64,000 nucleotides of DNA from Streptomyces sp. SID8374 (GTDB lineage: Bacteria > Actinomycetota > Actinomycetes > Streptomycetales > Streptomycetaceae). The translations under genes were made by a program, and so were the position numbers. Below the pieces are notes generated by a model that saw only the letters and a list, made by a program, of their open reading frames with translations, had not been told where the DNA came from and did not search any database. Positions 41,916-50,905 of this stretch are shown piece after piece. The stretch lies in contig NZ_WWGH01000002.1 in NCBI RefSeq assembly GCF_009865135.1, positions 1,488,001 to 1,552,000 on the forward strand, read 5' to 3'. The first letter of the stretch is position 1; each line of letters opens with the position of its first letter.

Positions 41916-42482
41916 ATGGATGAGGAACTCCGTTCGCTCCTGGACCGGTTACGGGACGAGGCGGCCGGGTCCGCCGCGTACGACCTGCTGGCGGCGACCG
42001 ACGACAACGAGGTGCTGGCCCGGGTCCTGGTGGAGCCCGGACGTCCGCTGTGGGCCCGCGAGATCGCCGCGTTCCGGCTGGGCTGCGCCGGCGACCGGCG
42101 GGCGTTCGAGGCGCTGGTGCTCCTGCTCAACCACCGCGACCCCGAACGCTGCGTCTCCGCCTGCCACGCCCTGGCCGAGCTGAACGACCCCCGCACCTCC
42201 CGGGCCGCCGCCGCGCTCGCCACCAACGCGCTGCGCACCGCGTACGCCGTGCACCCGGTGCGCCTGCTCACCATCCTGCGGACCCCGGAGGCGGTGCCCG
42301 CGCTGGTCGCCACCCTCCACCGGCTGCTGGCCCCGGGGGAGCCGCACTGGAGGGTGGCGCTCGCCTGTGTGGAGGGGCTCGGCCAGCTCGGCGACCGGCG
42401 GGCCCGCACCGTCCTCACGGCGGCCCTTCCGCACCCGCGCCTGGGCACGGCGGCCTCGGAGGCGCTGGGGCGGCTGCGGTAA
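41916..42482 (+). CDS. HEAT-repeat protein; contains a TTA codon
   Basis: The 188-residue all-helical protein has repeated HEAT-like units (for example REIAAFRLGCAGDRRAFEAL, CVSACHALAELNDPR and ACVEGLGQLGDRRARTVL), which form a scaffold for protein contacts. No enzyme motif is seen. Codon 12 (41949-41951) is TTA, so translation should depend on the bldA tRNA in a Streptomyces host, pointing to developmental or late expression. There is no ribosome-binding site before ATG 41916, and a TACGCT close by suggests a leaderless mRNA. The function is unknown. Confidence 0.82.
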   Translation: MDEELRSLLDRLRDEAAGSAAYDLLAATDDNEVLARVLVEPGRPLWAREIAAFRLGCAGDRRAFEALVLLLNHRDPERCVSACHALAELNDPRTSRAAAALATNALRTAYAVHPVRLLTILRTPEAVPALVATLHRLLAPGEPHWRVALACVEGLGQLGDRRARTVLTAALPHPRLGTAASEALGRLR

Positions 42483-42501
42483 GGGCCCCCGGGGCGGGCT
42501 G

Positions 42502-44097
42502 TCAGTGGCGCGGCCCCAGCAGCCCGTGCAGACGGCTGCCCGCGCTGTTGTCCACCGACTGGGCCGCCGCCTTCGCGGCCGGCAGCGGCTTCGGGTCCGG
42601 GAGCGCCGCGCAGACCGCGTCCGCCTCGCCCTCGCCCCGGCCGCGCGGGACGGTCCCGTCGGTCAGATAGGCCGTCAGGTGCTTGTCCAGGCAGGGGTTG
42701 CCGCTGAGCGTGATGCCGTGGTTGCCGCCGCCCTCCTCCACCACGAAGCTGGAGCCCTTCAGCTTGCGGTGCATGGAGACCGCGCCCGCGTACGGGGTCG
42801 CCGCGTCGTCGGTGGCCTGGAGGATCAGGGTCGCCGGGAGGCGGTGGTTGGTGACCTGGACCGGGGTGAGCGGTGCCACCGGCCAGCTCGCGCACGGCGC
42901 GTTGTACCAGGTGTTGTTCCAGGCCATGAAGGGCGCCTTGTCGTGGATGCGGCGCGTGTCGTTGCGCCAGTCGCTCCAGTGCCGGGGCCAGCCGGCGTCG
43001 CGGCACTGGACGGCGGTGTAGACGGAGTAGCTGTTGTCGCCGCCCGCGCCGGTGGCGCCGAAGTTCTCGTACGCCGTCACCAGCGCCTCGGTGTCCTGGC
43101 CGTTCACGTACGCGGCGAACGCCTCGGCGAGGTAGGGCCAGTAGCCGTTGTAGTACCCGCCGGGCAGGAACGTGTCCTCCAGCTCGCTCGCCCCGACCTT
43201 GCCGCCCGCAGGCTCCGCCGCGACGGCCGCCCGCATCCGGTACCAGGCGGCCTCGACCCCGGCCGGGTCGGTGCCCAGCCCGTACGTCGCGTCGTGCTTC
43301 GCCACCCAGGCCGCGAACGCCTTGTGGCGGTCGTCGAAGGCGTAGTCCTGGTTCAGGTTGCCCTCGTACCAGACGTCGTCGGGCCCGACCACCGAGTCCA
43401 GGACGAGGCGCCGCACCCGCTCCGGGTGCAGCTTCGCGTAGACCGCGCCGAGGTAGGTGCCGTACGAGTAGCCGAAGTAGTTGATCTGCTCCGAGCCCAG
43501 CGCCCGGCGGATCACATCGAGGTCCTTCGCCGCACTGACGGTGTCCATGTACGGCAGCACGTCGCCGTGCTTCTCGCCGCAGGCGCGGGCGAAGGCGGCG
43601 GCCCGGTCGCGGTTGATCCGCTCGTCCCGCAAGGAGGCGGGCACCGAGTCCGGGCGCACCGGGTCGGAGTGGCCGGGCAGGCAGTTCAGCTTCGGGGTGC
43701 TCCTGCCGACCCCGCGCGGGTCGAACCCGATCACGTCGTACTGGGACGCCACCTTCTTCGGCAGCGCCGACGCCACGAACCCGGCCATCGACAGGCCGCT
43801 GCCGCCCGGCCCGCCCGGGTTGACCAGCAGCGGGCCCTGGAACGTCTTCGCGGTGTGCGGGATCCGGGACAGGGCGAGGGTGACCCGGCGGCCCGAGGGG
43901 TCGGAGTGGTCCAGCGGGGCGTCGACCTTGGCGCACTGGAGCGTCGGATGGTTCTCCGTCGGACAGTCGGTCCACGCGAGCTCCGGGGCGGGCGGCGCGC
44001 CCGTCCCGGAGGAGGCGGCGGCCGGGGCCGGAGCGGCGGCCAGCAGACCGGCGACCGTCGCACCGGCGGCGACCAGAATTCCTGCACGTTTCGTCAT
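42502..44097 (-). CDS. Secreted tripeptidyl-aminopeptidase-type alpha/beta hydrolase
   Basis: The 531-residue protein has a Sec signal peptide (GILVAAGATVAGLLAAAPA, cleaved near Ala 28) and an alpha/beta-hydrolase domain. NPGGPGGSGLSMAG is the oxyanion region and GYSYGTYLG carries the nucleophile Ser. Asp in QATDDAATP and His in GGGNHGI complete the triad. The C-terminal TAP-type domain is present. It belongs to the family of Streptomyces lividans Tap/Slp, which trims tripeptides from secreted proteins. GGGAGG precedes the ATG at 44097. Confidence 0.92.
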   Translation of the reverse strand: MTKRAGILVAAGATVAGLLAAAPAPAAASSGTGAPPAPELAWTDCPTENHPTLQCAKVDAPLDHSDPSGRRVTLALSRIPHTAKTFQGPLLVNPGGPGGSGLSMAGFVASALPKKVASQYDVIGFDPRGVGRSTPKLNCLPGHSDPVRPDSVPASLRDERINRDRAAAFARACGEKHGDVLPYMDTVSAAKDLDVIRRALGSEQINYFGYSYGTYLGAVYAKLHPERVRRLVLDSVVGPDDVWYEGNLNQDYAFDDRHKAFAAWVAKHDATYGLGTDPAGVEAAWYRMRAAVAAEPAGGKVGASELEDTFLPGGYYNGYWPYLAEAFAAYVNGQDTEALVTAYENFGATGAGGDNSYSVYTAVQCRDAGWPRHWSDWRNDTRRIHDKAPFMAWNNTWYNAPCASWPVAPLTPVQVTNHRLPATLILQATDDAATPYAGAVSMHRKLKGSSFVVEEGGGNHGITLSGNPCLDKHLTAYLTDGTVPRGRGEGEADAVCAALPDPKPLPAAKAAAQSVDNSAGSRLHGLLGPRH

Positions 44098-44253
44098 GGG
44101 GCCTCCCGAGGTGGAGGGGACGCGGCGGCGGTCGGCCGGTCCCCGCCGCATGGTCCCCGAGATCCACGGGCCGGGGGCCGATTCCGCGCGGAGTTGACCC
44201 GTACGGTCACGCGATCGGGTCTGCGGGAGGCCTACAGGGGCGTGTCTACTGCG

Positions 44254-45288
44254 TCAGAGCAGGGTGAGCTGTGTGGGCCCCGGCTCCGGCTCCTCCGGTG
44301 TCCGTACCGGGGTGATCCGGCGGGCCTCGCCCCGGTGCGCCGGGCCGATCCCGAACTCGTCCGCCAGCTCGTGCACCTGACGGGTGATCCGGCGCTGGTA
44401 CCAGGTGGGGGCATACGCCCCGTCCGCGTACATCCGCTCGTACCTCGGTACCAGGTGCGGATGGTGGAGCCCGAGCCACCGCAGGTACCACTCGCGCGCG
44501 CCGGGGCGCAGATGAAGCACCAGCGGGGTCACCGAGGTCGCCCCGGCCGCCGCGATGGCGGAGACGGTGGCGCGCAGCTGCTCGGGGCTGTCGCCGAGGA
44601 ACGGGATCACCGGGGCCATCAGGACCGAGCAGCCGATCCCGCTCTCGGTGAGGGCGTGGACGACGTCGAGGCGGCGGCCGGGGGAGGGGGTGCCGGGTTC
44701 GACCGTGCGCCACAGCTCGCGGTCGGTGAAGCCGACGGAGACCGAGACGCCGACCTCGGTCACCTCGGCGGCCTGCCGCAGCAGCTCCAGGTCGCGCAGG
44801 ATCAGGGTGCCCTTCGTCAGGATCGAGAAGGGGTTCGCCCGGTCGCGCAGGGCGGTGATGATGCCCGGCATGAGCCGGTAGCGGCCCTCCGCCCGCTGGT
44901 AGCAGTCGACGTTGGTGCCCATCGCGATGTGCTCGCCCTGCCAGTGCCGCGAGGCCAGCTCCCGCTGGAGCAGCTCGGCGGCGTTGATCTTGACGACGAT
45001 CTGGGAGTCGAACCCGATGCCGGTGTCCAGGTCCAGATAGCTGTGGGTCTTGCGGGCGAAGCAGTACACGCAGGCGTGCGAGCAGCCCCGGTAGGGGTTC
45101 ACCGTCCATTCGAACGGCATCCGCGAGGCCCCGGGCACCCGGTTCAGGATCGAACGGGCCCGGATCTCGTGGAACGTGATGCCCCGGAATTCCGGGGTGT
45201 CGAAGGTGCGCGTGGTCACCGCGTCCGCGGCGAAGAGCGCGCTGTTGCCGGTCACGGGGCGGTTTTCGACCAGATTGTCCCAGCGCAT
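44254..45288 (-). CDS. Radical SAM protein of the Rv2578c/SplB-like family
   Basis: The 344-residue protein holds the radical SAM cluster motif CSHACVYC (Cys 69, 73, 76) and the barrel of the spore-photoproduct-lyase-like/Rv2578c group. The exact reaction is unknown; SplB itself repairs a UV thymine dimer in spores. A LexA-type box 34 bases upstream (45322-45333), beside a likely -10 TATTCT, suggests induction by DNA damage, which fits a repair role. GAGGAGG gives a strong ribosome-binding site at ATG 45288. Confidence 0.9.
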   Translation of the reverse strand: MRWDNLVENRPVTGNSALFAADAVTTRTFDTPEFRGITFHEIRARSILNRVPGASRMPFEWTVNPYRGCSHACVYCFARKTHSYLDLDTGIGFDSQIVVKINAAELLQRELASRHWQGEHIAMGTNVDCYQRAEGRYRLMPGIITALRDRANPFSILTKGTLILRDLELLRQAAEVTEVGVSVSVGFTDRELWRTVEPGTPSPGRRLDVVHALTESGIGCSVLMAPVIPFLGDSPEQLRATVSAIAAAGATSVTPLVLHLRPGAREWYLRWLGLHHPHLVPRYERMYADGAYAPTWYQRRITRQVHELADEFGIGPAHRGEARRITPVRTPEEPEPGPTQLTLL

Positions 45289-45321
45289 GGACGCCTCCTC
45301 GGTAGCACTGGCCACAGAATA

Positions 45322-45333
45322 GAACACTTGTTC
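45322..45333 (-). promoter_or_regulatory. LexA (SOS) box
   Basis: GAAC-ACTT-GTTC is an exact core match to the actinobacterial LexA box GAAC-N4-GTTC. It directly adjoins TATTCT (45321-45316), a likely -10 of the radical SAM gene, so bound LexA would block RNA polymerase. Confidence 0.75.
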
Positions 45334-45473
45334 CCTTGGTCGTGCGGACCGCACCCCGGGCGCCCCGCCGACCCCGATTTTGAGCGGCTGTACCCGAGGT
45401 GGTTGGCTCAGCCCGGAACACCCCCCCAACTCCCTGAATCACCCCGGACAACCGAAGTGCTGGAGGAACAGCC

Positions 45474-45917
45474 ATGGCGCAGGTCGAGGCCACCACGGAG
45501 CGGATCATCGCGGCGGACCCAGAGGCGGTGTTCGACGCGCTGGCCGACTACAAGGACGTCCGCGGCAAGGTGCTGACCCCGCACTTCAGCGAGTACGAGG
45601 TCCGGGAGGGCGGCGACGGCGAGGGCACCCTCGTCCACTGGAAGCTCCAGGCGACCAGCAAGCGGGTCCGCGACTGCCTGCTGGAGGTCACCGAGCCGAC
45701 CGACGGCCGGCTCGTCGAGAAGGACCGCAACTCCTCCATGGTCACCACCTGGACCGTCACCCCGGCCGGCGAGGGGAAGTCCAAGGCCGTCGTCACCACC
45801 GTCTGGGACGGCGCGGGCGGCATCGGCGGCTTCTTCGAGCGGACCTTCGCCCCCAAGGGCCTCGGCCGGATCTACGACGAGCTGCTCCAGAACCTCGCCA
45901 CCGAGGTCGAGAAGTAG
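45474..45917 (+). CDS. SRPBCC (START-like) family protein
   Basis: The 147-residue protein fits the SRPBCC/polyketide-cyclase-like fold, which forms a deep hydrophobic pocket. It starts with AQVEATTERIIAADPEAVFDAL and ends with the long helix IYDELLQNLATEVEK that caps the cavity. Such proteins bind lipids, polyketides or other small hydrophobic molecules, and no ligand can be named. GGAGGAACAG lies before the ATG. A hairpin follows. Confidence 0.88.
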   Translation: MAQVEATTERIIAADPEAVFDALADYKDVRGKVLTPHFSEYEVREGGDGEGTLVHWKLQATSKRVRDCLLEVTEPTDGRLVEKDRNSSMVTTWTVTPAGEGKSKAVVTTVWDGAGGIGGFFERTFAPKGLGRIYDELLQNLATEVEK

Positions 45918-45932
45918 GACGCGCACACGGAC

Positions 45933-45955
45933 GCCGGGCCCTCGGACGGCCCGGC
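45933..45955 (+). terminator. Hairpin after the SRPBCC gene
   Basis: GCCGGGCC pairs with GGCCCGGC over a seven-base loop, 16 bases after the stop. It is a short but plausible terminator. Confidence 0.55.
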
Positions 45956-46139
45956 TCCCGCAGGCCGGCCGGCCTCACCGGAACGGGTGGTTCTCCGGGG
46001 TGGCCGGTTGTGCGCCGTAGCGGCTCCCACCGGCGCATAAGCCCTTCGTACGCGCCCTGCGCGCCCCTCATCCCGTTTGCCCCGCCTTGCCACGCGATGC
46101 GAGAAAGGGCGACGCAGGTGCGACGAAGGGGAGCGTTAC

Positions 46140-48560
46140 GTGGTGGGCGGTATCACGCTGGTGAAGGACGAGCCCGAGGGCAGTGCCGCTCCCCTGGAGG
46201 AGCCACCGCCGCCACCGGCCGACCCGGGACCGCCGGTGGCGGCCGAGGAGATCGGCCCGCGCCAGGTCCGCATGGTCTTCCTCGGGCTGATGCTCACCCT
46301 GCTGCTCGCGGCCCTCGACCAGATGATCGTCGCGACCGCCCTGCCGAGAATCGTCGGTGAGCTGCACGGCCTGGAGAAGATGTCCTGGGCGGTCACCGCC
46401 TATCTGCTCGCCTCCACCATCGTCCTGCCGCTCTACGGCAAGCTCGGCGACCTCTTCGGCCGCAAGGGCGTCTTCCAGTTCGCGATCGTCGTCTTCGTCA
46501 TCGGCTCCGCACTGGCCGGCTGGTCGCGGACCATGGACGAGCTGATCGCCTTCCGCGCGATCCAGGGCATCGGCGGCGGCGGTCTCATGATCGGCGTCCA
46601 GGCGATCATCGCGGACATCGTCCCGCCCCGGGAGCGCGGCCGCTACATGGGCCTGATCGGCGCGGTCTTCGGCCTCGCCTCGGTGGCCGGACCGCTGCTC
46701 GGCGGCTTCTTCACCGACCACGCCTCCTGGCGCTGGTGCTTCTACATCAACGTGCCGTTCGGCCTGGTCACGTTCGCCGTGATCGCCGTCGTGCTGAAGC
46801 TCCCCAAGCCTGCCGTACGTCCCCGACTCGACGTCCTGGGTGCCGTGTTGCTGGCCGCCGCCTCCACCTGCCTGGTGCTGGTGACCAGTTGGGGCGGCAC
46901 GGAGTACGCGTGGGGTTCGCGCACCATCCTGGGCCTGTCGGCGGGGGCCGTCGTCACGACGCTGCTCTTCGTCGCGGTGGAGCACCGCGCGGCCGAACCG
47001 ATCATCCCGCCAAGGCTGTTCCGCGACTCCGTCTTCAACATCACCGGCCTGGTCGGCGCGGTCATCGGCATCGCACTCTTCGGCGCCGCCAGCTATCTGC
47101 CCACCTATCTCCAGATGGTGGACGGGGCCAGCGCCACCGAGTCCGGGCTGCTGATGCTCCCGATGATGCTCGGCATCGTCGGCGGCTCCATCGTCTCCGG
47201 CCAGCTCATCACCCGTACCGGCCGCTACCGCATCTACCCCATCGTCGGCAGCGCCGTCTCCGTCGTCGGCATGTGGCTGCTCTCGGGCCTTGAACGGGGC
47301 ACCTCCCGCCTGGAGTACAGCCTCTGGCAGGCCGTCCTCGGCACCGGCATCGGCCTGGTCATGTCGGTGCTCGTCCTCGCCGTGCAGAACTCCGTACGCC
47401 CCGCCGACCTCGGCACCGCCACCAGCGCCAACAACTACTTCCGGCAGATCGGCGGCAGCGTCGGCGCCGCCATCTTCGGCACGCTCTTCGCCGGGCGGCT
47501 CTCCGACGCCCTCGGCCTCCGCCTGCCCACCGGCGTGGAGCTGCCCGCCCCCGAGTCGATCACCCCGCAGATCGTCCACGCGATGGAGCCCGCGCTGCGC
47601 GACGCCTACATCCAGGCGTACGTCGACGCGATGCCGCGCATCTTCCTCTACCTCGTGCCGGTGCTCGTCGTCGGCCTGGTCCTCGCCTTCTTCCTCAAGG
47701 AGAAACCGCTGGTGTCCCACCACAGCCCCGAAGCGGCCACCGAGCCCTCGCCGATCCCCGCCGCCCGCACCGACTCCGGCCGGACCACCGGGGGCCACCT
47801 CTCCGGCGTGCCCGTCCGCGGCAGCGTCCAGCACCCGGACGGTACGAAGGTGGACCGGGCCGCCCTCACGCTCATCGACGTCCAGGGTCAGCAGGTCGGG
47901 CGCGGGGCCAGCGGCGAGGACGGGCGGTACGCGCTGAGCGTCCCGGGCGCCGGATCGTACGTCCTCATCGCGGCGGCGGGCGGCCACCAGCCGCAGGCCG
48001 TCAGCGTCACCGTGGGCGACCGCCCCGTGGAGCTGGACGTGGTCCTCGGCGGCGCCGGACGCCTCGCCGGGTCCGTCCTGACCGCCGACGGTGTGCCGGT
48101 CCGGGACGCGGCCGTCACCCTCACCGACGTACGCGGCGAGGTCGTCGCCTCCACCCGCACCGGGCGCGAGGGCGGCTACGTCATCACCGAGCTGGTCGCG
48201 GGCGAGTACACCCTCGCCGCCAGCGCCCCCGCCTACCGCCCCGCCGCCCTCCCGGTCAGCGTCCAGGCGGCCCGCGAGACCCGGCAGGACATCGAGTTGG
48301 CGGGCGGTGCCGTGCTGCGCGGCGTGGTCCGGGCCACCGGCGGCCGTCCGGTGGAGGACGCCCGGGTCACGCTGCTGGACGCGGCGGGCAACGTGGTGGA
48401 CACCCTCACCACGGGGGCCGACGGCTCGTTCCGGTTCGTGGACCTGTCCTCCGGTGAGTACACGGTGATCGCCGCCGGATACCCGCCGGTCGCGACGGTG
48501 CTCCAGGTGGCGGGCGGCGGCCGCACGGAACGGGACCTCCAGCTGGGCCACGAGGACTGA
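46140..48560 (+). CDS. DHA2-type MFS efflux pump fused to C-terminal carboxypeptidase-regulatory-like repeats
   Basis: The 806-residue protein has an EmrB/QacA-type transporter of about 14 helices (residues about 45-530). DQMIVATALPRIVGEL, LYGKLGDLFGRKGVF and GLASVAGPLLGGFF are all characteristic. After a Pro/Ser linker it carries three tandem beta-sandwich repeats of about 80 residues. They start GSVQHPDGTKVDRAALTLID, GSVLTADGVPVRDAAVTLTD and GVVRATGGRPVEDARVTLLD, typical of CarboxypepD_reg/CnaB-like modules. Such tails are unusual on an MFS pump. GGGGAG precedes two adjacent GTG codons (46140, 46143). Confidence 0.92.
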   Translation: MVGGITLVKDEPEGSAAPLEEPPPPPADPGPPVAAEEIGPRQVRMVFLGLMLTLLLAALDQMIVATALPRIVGELHGLEKMSWAVTAYLLASTIVLPLYGKLGDLFGRKGVFQFAIVVFVIGSALAGWSRTMDELIAFRAIQGIGGGGLMIGVQAIIADIVPPRERGRYMGLIGAVFGLASVAGPLLGGFFTDHASWRWCFYINVPFGLVTFAVIAVVLKLPKPAVRPRLDVLGAVLLAAASTCLVLVTSWGGTEYAWGSRTILGLSAGAVVTTLLFVAVEHRAAEPIIPPRLFRDSVFNITGLVGAVIGIALFGAASYLPTYLQMVDGASATESGLLMLPMMLGIVGGSIVSGQLITRTGRYRIYPIVGSAVSVVGMWLLSGLERGTSRLEYSLWQAVLGTGIGLVMSVLVLAVQNSVRPADLGTATSANNYFRQIGGSVGAAIFGTLFAGRLSDALGLRLPTGVELPAPESITPQIVHAMEPALRDAYIQAYVDAMPRIFLYLVPVLVVGLVLAFFLKEKPLVSHHSPEAATEPSPIPAARTDSGRTTGGHLSGVPVRGSVQHPDGTKVDRAALTLIDVQGQQVGRGASGEDGRYALSVPGAGSYVLIAAAGGHQPQAVSVTVGDRPVELDVVLGGAGRLAGSVLTADGVPVRDAAVTLTDVRGEVVASTRTGREGGYVITELVAGEYTLAASAPAYRPAALPVSVQAARETRQDIELAGGAVLRGVVRATGGRPVEDARVTLLDAAGNVVDTLTTGADGSFRFVDLSSGEYTVIAAGYPPVATVLQVAGGGRTERDLQLGHED

Positions 48561-48626
48561 GGCGTACGGGGGTGAGCTGAGCCCCGCGAGTCCCGCGAGG
48601 CCCCGAGGGCACGGGACCCCGAAGAC

Positions 48627-49538
48627 TCAGCGCACCCCCGCCTCCCGCACCGCGTCCTCCCGCACCAGCCGCATCAGCGCCCGCGCCCCCGGGCTCAGGC
48701 TCCGGGCCGCCGGAAGCACCACCACGCTCTCGTACGCCGGCTGCCGCCCGCCCACCGGCGCCGCCTCCACCGCGATCAGCCGGGCCGCCTCCGGCTTGCG
48801 GGAGAAGTGGTGCGGCACCACCGCGATCCCCAGCCCCTCCTGCACCAGCTCCAGCAGGCTGTGCACGTCGTTCACCTCAAGGCCCACCATGCGCCGGACC
48901 CCCGCCGCCGCGAACGCCTCGTCCGCCGCACGCCGAGGCCCCCAGTCCGGGTGGAAGTCGATGAACGACTCACCCGGCAGCTCCTCCCACGCCACCCGCT
49001 CCCGCCCGGCGAACCGGTGGTCCGCCGCACACAGCACCACCATCTCCTCCCGCGCCAGCGGCATCAGCTCCCCGCGCCACTCCGCCGGGCTGACCGTGGC
49101 CGCGAACGCGAGGTCCAGCCGCCCCCCGGCCACCCCGTCCAGCAGACTGCTCGTCCCCTCCTGCCGCAGCCGCAGCTCCAGCTGCGGGTGCTCCCGGTGG
49201 AACGCGGCCAGCAGCCGGGCCGGGCTCACCCCCGCCACGCACTGTTCGACGCCCAGCGTCAGGGTCCCGCGCAGCAGCCCCCGTACGGCATCGACCGCGT
49301 CCCGCGCCGCCCGCGCACCCGCCAGCGTGCGCTCCGCCTCCACCAGCAGCGCCCGCCCCGCCTCGGTGAGCCGCACCGTCCGCGTGGTGCGGGAGAACAG
49401 CGGGGTCCGCAGCTCCTGCTCCAGGGCCCGCACCGAGGCGGAGAGCCCGGACTGCGAGACGGCGAGGCGCTCGGCGGCGCGGGTGAAGTGCTGCTCCTCG
49501 GCGACGGCGACGAAGTGCTCCAGCTGACGCAGTTCCAT
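48627..49538 (-). CDS. LysR family transcriptional regulator
   Basis: The 303-residue protein opens with the LysR helix-turn-helix (MELRQLEHFVAVAEEQHFTR and AAERLAVSQSGLSASVRALE) and has the periplasmic-binding-like effector domain (about 90-295). It is divergent from the aldo/keto reductase gene, 112 bases apart, which is the usual LysR arrangement; it probably controls that gene. No ribosome-binding site is evident at ATG 49538. Confidence 0.92.
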   Translation of the reverse strand: MELRQLEHFVAVAEEQHFTRAAERLAVSQSGLSASVRALEQELRTPLFSRTTRTVRLTEAGRALLVEAERTLAGARAARDAVDAVRGLLRGTLTLGVEQCVAGVSPARLLAAFHREHPQLELRLRQEGTSSLLDGVAGGRLDLAFAATVSPAEWRGELMPLAREEMVVLCAADHRFAGRERVAWEELPGESFIDFHPDWGPRRAADEAFAAAGVRRMVGLEVNDVHSLLELVQEGLGIAVVPHHFSRKPEAARLIAVEAAPVGGRQPAYESVVVLPAARSLSPGARALMRLVREDAVREAGVR

Positions 49539-49650
49539 GATTGAGGACTGTAGGTGATGAATCCGAGCGGAATCTCCTGTTGGACTGCTGGATCCATCTG
49601 CGGAAACCTGGGCCGTGTCCCCCGGCCCTCTCCCTGCGGAGCCCTCTCCC

Positions 49651-50652
<1,002 letters not shown>

Positions 50653-50834
50653 CCGGCCCGGCACCTGACCCGGCACCGGCGGGGTGGACCCGAGCCGTTC
50701 GCCGGGCCGGTGCCGCCGACGGTCAGTGGCCGTCGCTCAGCCGCCGAGCCGTACCGGCAGGGTCGATGAGGCTGCCATCAGCTCCTGGCCCCGGCTCGGG
50801 GCAGCGGGGGTGTCGCCGGAAACACGCCTGTAGT

Positions 50835-50862
50835 AAGTTAGCGCTAACGGTAGCGCTAACTT
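50835..50862 (+). promoter_or_regulatory. Double LacI-type operator, site 1
   Basis: Two 12-base LacI-like boxes lie end to end: GTTAGCGCTAAC (50837-50848, a perfect palindrome with a central CG) and GGTAGCGCTAAC (50849-50860). Together they form a 28-base inverted repeat with arms AAGTTAGCGCTA and TAGCGCTAACTT. The pattern GTTAGCGCT-N6-AGCGCTAAC recurs at 54766-54791. It ends 43 bases before the solute-binding-like gene. Confidence 0.88.
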
Positions 50863-50905
50863 AATGTCGGCGGCTGCCTCCACCCACTCGCTTGAAGGTG
50901 TCCGT

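Noticed and set aside
46068..48551. A long minus-strand open frame covering the MFS pump
   Set aside because: It mirrors the pump codons and is rich in Gly/Asp/Gln/His with no fold pattern.
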